A DNA stretch of 64,000 bases from Microbacterium sp. 8M. GTDB lineage: Bacteria > Actinomycetota > Actinomycetes > Actinomycetales > Microbacteriaceae. The notes under the pieces are model-generated. The model did not search any database, was not told where the DNA came from, and saw only the letters and a program-made list of their open reading frames with translations. The stretch covers positions 2,837,092-2,901,091 of the forward strand of contig NZ_LR733284.1 of the NCBI RefSeq assembly GCF_902506375.1, given 5' to 3'. Below, piece by piece: positions 31,633 to 39,152 of this stretch; the stretch's first letter is position 1; every line of letters starts with the position of its first letter. The position numbers and the translations under genes were made by a program.

Positions 31633-33935
31633 GCCGCCTCCTCCTCGTACGTCTCGGCGTCCGGGTCGCCCTCGCGCGGACCCTCCGCCGACCCCGCAGA
31701 TGCGGCGCTGACGACGACCGTCGTGCGCTTGAACTCCGGCATCCCGGACACCGGATCCGTCGTCGCTGCGGTGAGCAGGTTCGCGCACTCGGACCCGGCG
31801 AAATGGAACGGCAGGAACACGGTGTCCATCCGGATCCGGCTCACCAGTCGCGCGACGGCCTCGACCGTGCCCCGGCGGTTGGCGACCCGCACGCGGTCGC
31901 CGTCCGCGATGCCCAGGCGCGCCGCCGTCGCGGGGTGCAGCTCGGCGTGCGCATGCGGCTGCGCGTCCAGGAGCTCGGGAACCCGCCGCGTCTGCGCGCC
32001 CGACTGGTAGTGCTCCAGCAGGCGGCCCGTGACGAGCGTGAGCACGGCGCTCCGTTGCGGCGCCTCCGCGGCGGCGAGGCGCGCGTCGTCGGCGTCGCGG
32101 TCGGCTGCGGCGACACCGAGGTCGTCGGCGTCGCGGTCGGGTGCGGCGACACCGAGGTCGTCGGCGTCGCGGTCGGCGACGGCGAGGTCACGGGGACGCA
32201 CCGGCACGAGCCGCGCCCGGCCGTCGGCGTGACCGAAGCGCTCCGCGAACAGCCGCGGCGTGCCGTCGGTTCCGGGCGGGTACGGCCAATGCGCGGATGC
32301 GCCGTCTGCGAGCTGCGCATCCAGCGTCGCGTGACTGAGTCCGGAGTAGTCCGCGATGCCGCCCGCCGAGGCGCGGGCGAGCTCGTCGAACACGACCGCA
32401 GGATCCGTGGGCCACTCCGACGGAGCGCCCAGCCGCGCGGCGAGGTCGGCGAGGATGTCGAGCTCGCTGCGCACGCCGTCGGGGGCGGGCAGTGCGCGGC
32501 GGCGCCGGATGATCCGGCCCTCCAGATTCGTCATCGTGCCCTCCTCCTCGGCCCACTGCGTCACCGGCAGCACGACGTCGGCCAGGGCCGCGGTCTCGGA
32601 GAGCACGAAGTCGCACACCACCAACAGGTCGAGGCGCTCCAGCCCCGCGCGCACCGCGGACGCGTCGGGGGCGGAGACCACGACGTTGGCGCCGTGCACG
32701 AGCAGCGCCCGCACGCCGTCCGGGCGGCCGAGCATGCCCAGCAGCTCCACGGCCGGGACACCGGGGCCGGGGAGGACGTCGGGGTCGACGCCCCACACCG
32801 CGGCGACCGCGGCGCGGTCGGCCGGGTCGGCGATCTTCCGGTACCCGGGCAGCTGGTCGCTCTTCTGCCCGTGCTCGCGGCCGCCCTGGCCGTTCCCCTG
32901 TCCGGTGAGCGTGCCGTAGCCGGAGCCCGCACGGCCGGGCAGGCCCAGCAGCAGGGCGAGGTTGATCGCCGCCGTGGCCGTGTCGGTGCCGTCGGCGTGC
33001 TGCTCCACGCCGCGCCCGGTGAGGATGTAGGTGCCGCGTCCGCGCGCCAGGCGGTGCGCGACGTCGCGCAACTGCGCCACGGGGATGCCGGTGATCTGCT
33101 GCACCCGCTCCGGCCACCAGGCGGCGACGCTGCGCCGCACCTCGTCGAGGCCGACCGTGCGGGCGGCGAGGCCGTCGAGGTCGGCGAGCCCGTCCGCGAG
33201 CACGATGTGGGCGAGCCCGAGCAGCAGCACGAGATCGGTGCCGGGCGCCGGCTGCAGGTGCGTGCCGGCGCCGTCGGCCGTGAGCTCGGCGGTCTGCGAG
33301 CGGCGCGGATCCACCACGATCAGGCCGCCCGCGGCGCGGGCACCTGCGAGGTGCGAGAGCAGCGGGGGCATGGTCGCGGCGACGTTCGAGCCGAGCAGCA
33401 GGATGGTGTCGGCGTCGTCGAGGTCGGTGACGGGGAACGGCAGGCCCCGGTCGACCCCGAAGGCGCGGTTTCCCGCTGCGGCCGCCGAGGACATGCAGAA
33501 CCGGCCGTTGTAGTCGATCCGGGAGGTGCCCAGCGCCAGCCGCGCGAACTTGCCGAGCAGGTACGCCTTCTCGTTCGTGAGACCGCCCCCGCCGAACACG
33601 GCGACGGCGTCGGCGCCGTGCTCGCGGCGGATCCCGCTCAGCTCCGCGGCGATCCGGTCGAGAGCCTCGTCCCAGGTGGCCGGCTGCAGGACGCCGTCCC
33701 GGCGGATCAGGGGCGTGGTCAGCCGGTCCGGTGCGGCCAGGAGCTCTGCCGAGGTCCAGCCCTTCTTGCACAGCCCGCCGCGGTTCGTGGGGAACATCCG
33801 CGGCGCGATCCGCACCGGAACGGGACCGCCGGGCTCGGGCGTGAGCGTCATCGCGCACTGCAGGGCGCAGTACGGGCAGTGCGTGCCGACGCTGCCCTGG
33901 GGGGCCGTCGCCCGGTCGGTGCTCGCGGCCGTCAT
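31629..33935 (-). CDS. nasA: Assimilatory nitrate reductase, molybdopterin catalytic subunit
   Basis: A 768-residue Mo-bisMGD enzyme that reduces nitrate to nitrite in the cytosol. The N-terminal [4Fe-4S] site is CPYCALQC...LCKKGW; molybdopterin-binding regions follow (GRFCMSSAAAAGNRAFG, LLLGSNVA, HGANV), and the C-terminal beta-barrel includes GRLLEHYQSGAQTRRV. No Tat signal is seen, which agrees with assimilatory function. Residues about 586-617 are an Asp/Ala-rich insert encoded by 36-bp tandem repeats. It is 10 bp downstream of narK and coupled to nasB. Confidence 0.93.
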   Translation of the reverse strand: MTAASTDRATAPQGSVGTHCPYCALQCAMTLTPEPGGPVPVRIAPRMFPTNRGGLCKKGWTSAELLAAPDRLTTPLIRRDGVLQPATWDEALDRIAAELSGIRREHGADAVAVFGGGGLTNEKAYLLGKFARLALGTSRIDYNGRFCMSSAAAAGNRAFGVDRGLPFPVTDLDDADTILLLGSNVAATMPPLLSHLAGARAAGGLIVVDPRRSQTAELTADGAGTHLQPAPGTDLVLLLGLAHIVLADGLADLDGLAARTVGLDEVRRSVAAWWPERVQQITGIPVAQLRDVAHRLARGRGTYILTGRGVEQHADGTDTATAAINLALLLGLPGRAGSGYGTLTGQGNGQGGREHGQKSDQLPGYRKIADPADRAAVAAVWGVDPDVLPGPGVPAVELLGMLGRPDGVRALLVHGANVVVSAPDASAVRAGLERLDLLVVCDFVLSETAALADVVLPVTQWAEEEGTMTNLEGRIIRRRRALPAPDGVRSELDILADLAARLGAPSEWPTDPAVVFDELARASAGGIADYSGLSHATLDAQLADGASAHWPYPPGTDGTPRLFAERFGHADGRARLVPVRPRDLAVADRDADDLGVAAPDRDADDLGVAAADRDADDARLAAAEAPQRSAVLTLVTGRLLEHYQSGAQTRRVPELLDAQPHAHAELHPATAARLGIADGDRVRVANRRGTVEAVARLVSRIRMDTVFLPFHFAGSECANLLTAATTDPVSGMPEFKRTTVVVSAASAGSAEGPREGDPDAETYEEEAA
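32085..32177 (-). repeat. 36-bp in-frame tandem repeat within nasA (about 2.6 copies)
   Basis: Units 32085-32120 and 32121-32156 differ at one base, and 32157-32177 is a partial third copy. Each unit encodes 12 residues (PDRDADDLGVAA-like). Because 36 is a multiple of three, copy number can change without a frameshift. The encoded Asp-rich stretch falls between the substrate-binding core and the C-terminal barrel, a likely surface loop. Confidence 0.9.
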
Positions 33936-33945
33936 GCCCGCCGCC

Positions 33946-35367
33946 TCAGATCCGGACCCCGCGGCGGCGCCCGCGGATCAGCACCGCGACGGTCACCCCG
34001 AGCAGCACCACGTAGGCGGCCACGAACCAGCCGAGCCCCGTCGCGTACCCGCCCGTCGCGGCCTTGGACAGGCCGAGCGCCTGCGGCACGACGAACCCGC
34101 CGTAGGCCCCGAGCGCCGACACGATGCCCAGGGCGGCCGCCGCGGCTCGCTGCGCACCGGCGTCCCCGGAGCTCGCGTGCGCATCGGCGGCGCCGGCACG
34201 CAGGGCGAACAGGGTGGGGATCATCCGGTAGGTGGCGCCGTTGCCCGCGCCGCTCGCGACGAACAGCAGCAGGAAGAACCCGAGGAACAGCCAGAACGAG
34301 TGCAGCGACAGCGTGAGCACCACGGCGAGGGCGCCGATCGCCATGACCGCGAACGCGGCGATCGTGATGGTGCTGCCGCCGAAGCGGTCGGCCAGACGCC
34401 CGCCGAACGGACGCGCCAGGGATCCGACCAGCGCGCCGACGAATGCGAGCGAGAGGGTCGCGCCGCCCAGCGGGAAGGCGCTGTACGCCGGGAACTGATC
34501 GGCGATGAGCTTGGGGAACACGGCCGAGAAGCCGATGAAGGATCCGAACGTCCCGATGTACAGCAGCGCCATCAGCCACAGCGCGGGGGCGCGCAGGGCC
34601 GCGAGCGAGGCCTTCACGTCGGCGCGGGCGCTGGTGAGGTTGTCCATCCGGAACCAGGCACCGACGGCCGCGACCAGGATGAACGGCACCCAGATCAGCC
34701 CGGCCAGGGGCAGCTGCAGCGTCGCGCCCGCCCCGAGCGTGATCACGATCGGCACGACGAACTGCGCGATGGCGGCGCCCAGGTTCCCGCCCGCCGCGTT
34801 CAGGCCGAGCGCCCAGCCCTTCTGACGCTGCGGATAGAAGCTCGTGATGTTCGCCATCGAGCTCGCGAAGTTGCCGCCGCCGAGGCCGGCCAGTGCCGCC
34901 ATGATCAGCATCACCGGGAACGGCGTGCGCGGATCCGCCACGCAGATCGCCAGGCCGATCGCAGGGATCAGCAGCAGCGCGGCCGACACGATCGTCCAGT
35001 TCCGGCCGCCGAACCGCGGCACCATGAACGTGTACGGGAACCGCAGCGTCGCGCCGACGAGGCTGGGGATCGAGATCAGCCAGAACGTCTGCGTCACGGT
35101 GAAGTGGAATCCGGCGGCGGGCAGCGCGACCACGACGATGGACCAGAGCTGCCAGACCACGAAGCCGAGGAACTCGGCGAAGATCGACCAGCGCAGATTG
35201 CGCCGCGCGATGGCCGCGCCTGCGACGTGCCACTGCTGCCGATCCTCGGCGTCCCATCCCGAGATCCATCGCCCCGGGTGGAAGACGAGGCCGCCGGTGG
35301 CGGCGGGCGTCCCGGATTCCGTGCGATCGTCGATCGGAGCGGTGCGGATCGTCGCGGTGCTGGTCAT
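33946..35367 (-). CDS. narK: Nitrate/nitrite MFS transporter (NarK/NasA family)
   Basis: A 473-residue 12-helix permease of the nitrate/nitrite porter family. Nitrate-signature glycine-rich segments are present (GLGGGNFASSMANITSFYPQRQKGWALGLNAAGGNLGAA and the second-half GSFIGFSAVFPKL), with basic residues in the transport path. It imports nitrate, probably by proton symport or nitrite exchange. AGGAGG precedes the ATG by 6-7 nt. It heads the narK-nasA-nasB operon, whose promoter carries a GlnR-type box. Confidence 0.94.
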   Translation of the reverse strand: MTSTATIRTAPIDDRTESGTPAATGGLVFHPGRWISGWDAEDRQQWHVAGAAIARRNLRWSIFAEFLGFVVWQLWSIVVVALPAAGFHFTVTQTFWLISIPSLVGATLRFPYTFMVPRFGGRNWTIVSAALLLIPAIGLAICVADPRTPFPVMLIMAALAGLGGGNFASSMANITSFYPQRQKGWALGLNAAGGNLGAAIAQFVVPIVITLGAGATLQLPLAGLIWVPFILVAAVGAWFRMDNLTSARADVKASLAALRAPALWLMALLYIGTFGSFIGFSAVFPKLIADQFPAYSAFPLGGATLSLAFVGALVGSLARPFGGRLADRFGGSTITIAAFAVMAIGALAVVLTLSLHSFWLFLGFFLLLFVASGAGNGATYRMIPTLFALRAGAADAHASSGDAGAQRAAAAALGIVSALGAYGGFVVPQALGLSKAATGGYATGLGWFVAAYVVLLGVTVAVLIRGRRRGVRI

Positions 35368-35396
35368 GGCGAACCTCCTGTCGGTGTGTGCGCATC

Positions 35397-35439
35397 ACGC
35401 TAGGGAGCCTGTGTTTCCGGCTCTCGCGCACCCGGTGAC
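35397..35439 (-). promoter_or_regulatory. GlnR-type box and narK promoter
   Basis: On the minus strand GTCAC (35435-35439)-N6-CGCGA-N6-GAAAC (35413-35417) is followed after 10 bp by TAGCGT (35397-35402). The outer boxes and spacing equal those of nirB (GTnAC-N17-GAAAC-N10-TANNNT); the middle box is degenerate. A GACAC-N4-GTGTC repeat (35437-35450) overlaps its far edge. The 288-bp gap to the moaF-like gene holds nothing else recognisable. Confidence 0.6.
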
Positions 35440-35655
35440 ACCTGTGTGTCGAAGTCCTCTCGGGGGCCGGCACGCCGTGTGAGGCGTTCCGTGACGCACG
35501 CGGCGGGGCTGCGCGGCGGCTGCCTTGCTCCTGGGGGAACGCCGGTTGACTCTCGGCGCGCGATCCGGGCCGGGCTGTTGAGCGCCGGATCGGCGGCGGC
35601 AGAGCATGGGCTATCCCCGCAGCCCGGCGGGGACCAGGGTCGAAGGAGTCCCACT

Positions 35656-36486
35656 GTGACCGAAGACGTGACCGCGATCGACACGACCCCTGAGCCTGTC
35701 GACGGGCTCGACGAGTGGCGCACGTACGACGAGTTCGCCGCGGGGATCGACACGTATCGTCTGCCGAGCACCGATCTCGGAGGCACGAGTCTTGTGCTCG
35801 CTCTCGATGACGGCCAGACGCTGTCGCTCCGCTTCGGCCCGTCGACGGACTCCGGGACCGGGAGGGTCGAATGGTCGGGTCTCGGAGCTGCGGGCACGGA
35901 TCCGTACGACGCGGTGGCCGTGCGCGACGACGTCGTGTTCCTGAACCTGCCGCTGACGTCCCGCGAGCGCGAAGCACTGACCGTCGTGTTCTCCACCGCC
36001 ACGCACCGCGCCGTGGTGGTGCGCTCCCGGATCGCGCCCGAGGCCGTCGAGGGCACCCCTCAGGTGGGCCAGGAGTTCTGGGCGGCGACGACCGACGCAG
36101 GCCCTGCCACAGGCGAGGTGCCCGGCCCGAGCCGTGACCTCATCGGCAAGCGCAACGTCTACCGCTACAGCCCGCATCACCTGTACGAGCACGTCTACGT
36201 CTCCAGCCAGCGGTACGCCTGGCAGTGCCTCGAGGGCGTGCAGCGCGGCCACGGCGACATGGATCTCTCCACGGTGTGGAAGTTCGCGGACGGCCTGTAC
36301 CTGTTCTGCTTCCGGGAGTTCCGCATCGCGGTCGCCAGCGTGTGGCTGCACGACCTCGGCTACCAGCTGCGCACGACCGGCATCTTCCTCGGACTCAACG
36401 GCGAGGGCGCCTCCGAGCACTCCCGCGCCGGCGGCCACATCTACCCGCTCGGCACGGTCTCGTATCCCGACGCCCAGCCGGTCTGA
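35656..36486 (+). CDS. MoaF-like protein (calycin-type), paralogue 1
   Basis: A 276-residue protein of the MoaF family, named from the Klebsiella monoamine-inducible moaEF operon and not shown to act in molybdenum-cofactor synthesis. It has an N-terminal beta-rich half and a C-terminal half with YSPHHLYEHVY, YAWQCLEG and GLYLFCFRE, all shared with the paralogue at 48755. The fold is lipocalin-like, so small-molecule binding or catalysis is possible. GTG 35656 is chosen for AAGGAG 7 nt upstream. It leads a row with an NTF2-like protein and an ABC importer. Confidence 0.75.
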   Translation: MTEDVTAIDTTPEPVDGLDEWRTYDEFAAGIDTYRLPSTDLGGTSLVLALDDGQTLSLRFGPSTDSGTGRVEWSGLGAAGTDPYDAVAVRDDVVFLNLPLTSREREALTVVFSTATHRAVVVRSRIAPEAVEGTPQVGQEFWAATTDAGPATGEVPGPSRDLIGKRNVYRYSPHHLYEHVYVSSQRYAWQCLEGVQRGHGDMDLSTVWKFADGLYLFCFREFRIAVASVWLHDLGYQLRTTGIFLGLNGEGASEHSRAGGHIYPLGTVSYPDAQPV

Positions 36487-36556
36487 GCGAGGACCGCCGC
36501 ATGTCACGTCCACCGCACCGCCGCCCGGTCGGAACCCGCCAACCCAGGAGCCATGC

Positions 36557-36946
36557 ATGACCAACGCCGACATCATCCGCGCGCACTACGACGCCAGCGA
36601 TCGCGGCGACCTTGACGGCATGCTCGCCCCGCTCGCGGCGGACGTCCGCTGGACGGAGGCCGCGGGCTTCCCGTACGCGGGCACCTACGTCGGCCCTGAT
36701 GAGGTCGCGAAGAACGTGTTCGAGCGGCTCCAGGAGGACTGGGACGACTACACGCTGGCCGTGGACGAGGTCGTGGACGGCGGCGACACCGTGATCGGCA
36801 TCGGCACCTACTCCGGCACCTACAAGCGCACCGGACGGTTCTTCGCTGCCCGCGTGGCGCACGTGTGGCGGCTCTCCGGCGGCGAGGTCGTCGCCTTCGA
36901 GCAGTTCACCGACACCGAGATGATCTCCCGCGCCCTGCACGACTGA
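36557..36946 (+). CDS. NTF2-like (SnoaL-type) small protein
   Basis: A 129-residue cone-shaped-fold protein: N-terminal helix (ADIIRAHYDASDRGD), DGMLAPLAADVRWTEAAG, GPDEVAKNVF, and strand-rich C-terminus (YTLAVDEVVDGGDTVIGIGTYSGTYKRTGR...AHVWRLSGGEVVAFEQFTDT). The family includes isomerases, cyclases and hydrolases as well as non-catalytic binders. AGGAG lies 6 nt before the ATG at 36557. Genomic link to moaF and the ABC importer suggests a step in catabolism of the imported compound. Confidence 0.85.
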   Translation: MTNADIIRAHYDASDRGDLDGMLAPLAADVRWTEAAGFPYAGTYVGPDEVAKNVFERLQEDWDDYTLAVDEVVDGGDTVIGIGTYSGTYKRTGRFFAARVAHVWRLSGGEVVAFEQFTDTEMISRALHD

Positions 36947-37015
36947 ACGCGCCGGGTCGCACCGGCCTGCACCACACCGCGGGGTCCACCCGCACCCGAG
37001 AGAGACAGGAATCAC

Positions 37016-38179
37016 ATGAACAAGCGCATCACCGCCGCGGCAGCGCTGCTCGCCGCGGGCATGCTGGCCCTGGCCGGCTGCTCCGGATCGGGCGGAGGCG
37101 GATCCTCGGATCCGATCGTCGTCGGATCCGTGAACACCATCTCGGGACCTGCGACCTTCCCCGAAGCCTCGCAGGCCGCGAAGGCCGTGTTCGACCAGTT
37201 CAACGCCGACGGCGGTCTCAACGGCCGGAAGATCGACTACAAGGCCCTCGACGACAAGGGCGACCCCGCCACCGCGACCGCGAACGCCCGCGAGATCGTC
37301 GGCAGCAACAACGCCGTGGCGATGGTCGGCTCGGCGAGCCTGATCGAGTGCGACCTGAACAAGAAATACTACGAGCAGGAGGGCATCCTCTCGATCCCCG
37401 GCATCGGCGTGGACACCGGCTGCTTCGACAGCAAGAGCATCTCGCCCGCCAACGTCGGCCCATACAACGACCTCACCCTCACGCTCACGTACGGCTCCGA
37501 GGTGCTGAAGCTCGACAACATCTGCGTGCTGCTGGAGATCGCCGGCTCCACCCGCCCGACCTACCAGGCCGCGATCGACAAGTGGACCAAGGCGACCGGC
37601 AAGAAGCCGTCGTACGTCGACGACACCCTGCCGTACGGTGCGAGCGACTACACGCCGTACATCGTGAAGGCGCGCCAGGCCGGCTGCAAGGCCCTCGCGG
37701 TGAACCCGATCGAGCCCGACGCGATCGGCCAGATCAAGGCCGCCAACGCGCAGGGCTGGAACGACGTCACCTTCCTGTACCTGACCAGCGTCTACAGCGA
37801 CAACTTCGCCCAGGCCGTCGACAACGCCGGAGCCGGCGTCTACGTCCCCGCCGAGTTCTACCCGTTCACGGAGGAGAACGACATCAACAAGGGCTGGCGC
37901 GACCTGATGACGAAGAACAAGATCCCGCTGACCTCGTTCAGCCAGGGGGGCTACCTCGCCGCGACGCACTTCATCCAGGTGCTGAAGGGCATCAAGGGCG
38001 ACGTCACCCGCGAGAGCGTGACCGCGGCGCTGAAGAGCATGAAGCCGATCGACGACAAGATGATCGGCACTCCGTACACCTTCGGCGTCGACAACACGGC
38101 CGGCTGGCCGATCGTCCTCAAGAGCGGCACCCACAAGTGGGAGAAGGTCGCGGACGACTGGCTGCGCCTCACCCAGTGA
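37016..38179 (+). CDS. livK: ABC transporter substrate-binding lipoprotein, branched-chain amino-acid type
   Basis: A 387-residue type-I periplasmic-binding-fold protein. The signal peptide ends in the lipobox LALAGC (Cys at about residue 22), followed by a Gly/Ser linker, so it is tethered outside the membrane. VGSVNTISGPATFPEASQAAKAVFDQFNADGG is the Peripl_BP_6 opening. Such receptors bind branched-chain amino acids, amides, urea or aromatic acids; the ligand here is unknown. A 15-bp hairpin separates it from the permease genes, a usual device to express the receptor in excess. Confidence 0.92.
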   Translation: MNKRITAAAALLAAGMLALAGCSGSGGGGSSDPIVVGSVNTISGPATFPEASQAAKAVFDQFNADGGLNGRKIDYKALDDKGDPATATANAREIVGSNNAVAMVGSASLIECDLNKKYYEQEGILSIPGIGVDTGCFDSKSISPANVGPYNDLTLTLTYGSEVLKLDNICVLLEIAGSTRPTYQAAIDKWTKATGKKPSYVDDTLPYGASDYTPYIVKARQAGCKALAVNPIEPDAIGQIKAANAQGWNDVTFLYLTSVYSDNFAQAVDNAGAGVYVPAEFYPFTEENDINKGWRDLMTKNKIPLTSFSQGGYLAATHFIQVLKGIKGDVTRESVTAALKSMKPIDDKMIGTPYTFGVDNTAGWPIVLKSGTHKWEKVADDWLRLTQ

Positions 38180-38184
38180 TCTGA

Positions 38185-38233
38185 GGATCCGGTCTGTTCG
38201 AAACCCGCCGAAGGGCCGGAACAGACCGGATCC
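38185..38233 (+). terminator. Perfect 15-bp hairpin between livK and livH
   Basis: GGATCCGGTCTGTTC (38185-38199) pairs with GAACAGACCGGATCC (38219-38233) around a 19-base loop. Its place right after the receptor gene suggests partial termination and mRNA 3'-end protection, giving more LivK than LivHMGF. Confidence 0.7.
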
Positions 38234-38247
38234 GCCTCCCTCCCGGA

Positions 38248-38271
38248 CGCTTCGACAGGCTCAGCGACCGG
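38248..38271. repeat. Half copy of the dispersed palindromic element
   Basis: CGCTTCGACAGGCTCAGCGACCGG is one arm of the GGTCCCTGAGC-type element, read in reverse, standing alone just upstream of livH. Confidence 0.6.
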
Positions 38272-38291
38272 AACACAGAAAGGACGACGCC

Positions 38292-39152
38292 ATGTTGCAG
38301 GGCGCCATCGCCGGTCTCGCCGCCGGCGGCCTCTACGCGGTGCTGGGCGTGTGCCTCACCCTGATGTCGCGGCTGGTGCGGGTGGTGAACTTCGCGCAGG
38401 CCGCCACCGGCATGTTCGGCGCGTTCACCGCCGTCTGGCTCGTGCGCCAGGCGGGGCTGCCGGTCTGGCTCGGCTCCCTCCTCGGCGTCCTCGTCGCCGG
38501 GATCCTCTCGGTCGCGATCGGCTGGATCGCGGCGACGTGGCTGTCCGAAGCCTCCACCACGACGCGCTCGGCGATGACGGTCGGGCCGCTGCTGCTGCTG
38601 ATCTCACTGTCGTTCATCCTGTTCGGGAACAAGCCGCAGCCGTTCGACCCGATCATCGCGGGCCCCGCGTTCTCGGTCGGCGGCGTCGTCGTCAGCCAGG
38701 TCACCGTCGCCACCGTGCTGATGGCGATCGTGACCGCGCTGCTGGTCAAGCTCGTGCTCAGCCGCACCCGGGTCGGCGTGCAGCTGCGCGCTCTGTCGGA
38801 GCGGCCCACCACGGCGGAGCTCCTCGGGATCCGCTCGCGCCCGCTGTCGATCGCGGTGTGGTTCGTGACCGGCGTGATCGGCGCGATCGCGATCATCATC
38901 GTCGCCCCCTCGCAGTCCAACGACGCCACGGGCCTCGCGATGCTCATCATCCCGGCCGCCGCCGCCGCGCTGCTCGGCGGCTTCAAGCGTCTCGATCTCA
39001 CCGTCGTCGGCGGGCTCGTCCTCGGCGTTCTCGGCGGGCTGGTCGCGCAGATCAATCAGGTCGCGCTCGTGCGCAACTTCCTGCCGTTCCTGTTCATCGT
39101 GATCCTGCTGCTCTGGTCGCAGCGCAAGGAGGTGTGGGATGCCGCGCGCTGA
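38292..39152 (+). CDS. livH: ABC transporter permease, LivH type
   Basis: A 286-residue inner-membrane permease with about eight helices and the BPD_transp_2 signature (AAGGLYAVLGVCLTLM at the start; ALSERPTTAELLGIRSRPLSIAVWFVTG, which contains the ATPase-coupling EAA-like loop). The second permease/ATPase gene starts 14 bp before its end. It forms the import channel with the LivM part of the next protein. Confidence 0.9.
   Translation: MLQGAIAGLAAGGLYAVLGVCLTLMSRLVRVVNFAQAATGMFGAFTAVWLVRQAGLPVWLGSLLGVLVAGILSVAIGWIAATWLSEASTTTRSAMTVGPLLLLISLSFILFGNKPQPFDPIIAGPAFSVGGVVVSQVTVATVLMAIVTALLVKLVLSRTRVGVQLRALSERPTTAELLGIRSRPLSIAVWFVTGVIGAIAIIIVAPSQSNDATGLAMLIIPAAAAALLGGFKRLDLTVVGGLVLGVLGGLVAQINQVALVRNFLPFLFIVILLLWSQRKEVWDAAR

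Noticed and set aside
32085..32177. Tandem repeats considered as a CRISPR array
   Set aside because: Units are contiguous with no unique spacers, in frame inside nasA, and there are no cas genes.
31062..34316. 1084-aa plus-strand frame across nasB, nasA and narK
   Set aside because: Covers three real minus-strand genes and has no domain; typical high-GC antisense ORF.
35656..36486. Molybdenum-cofactor biosynthesis gene, given nasA nearby and the MoaF name
   Set aside because: The MoaF name comes from a monoamine-inducible operon; no other moa/moe genes are present and the gene reads away from the nas operon.
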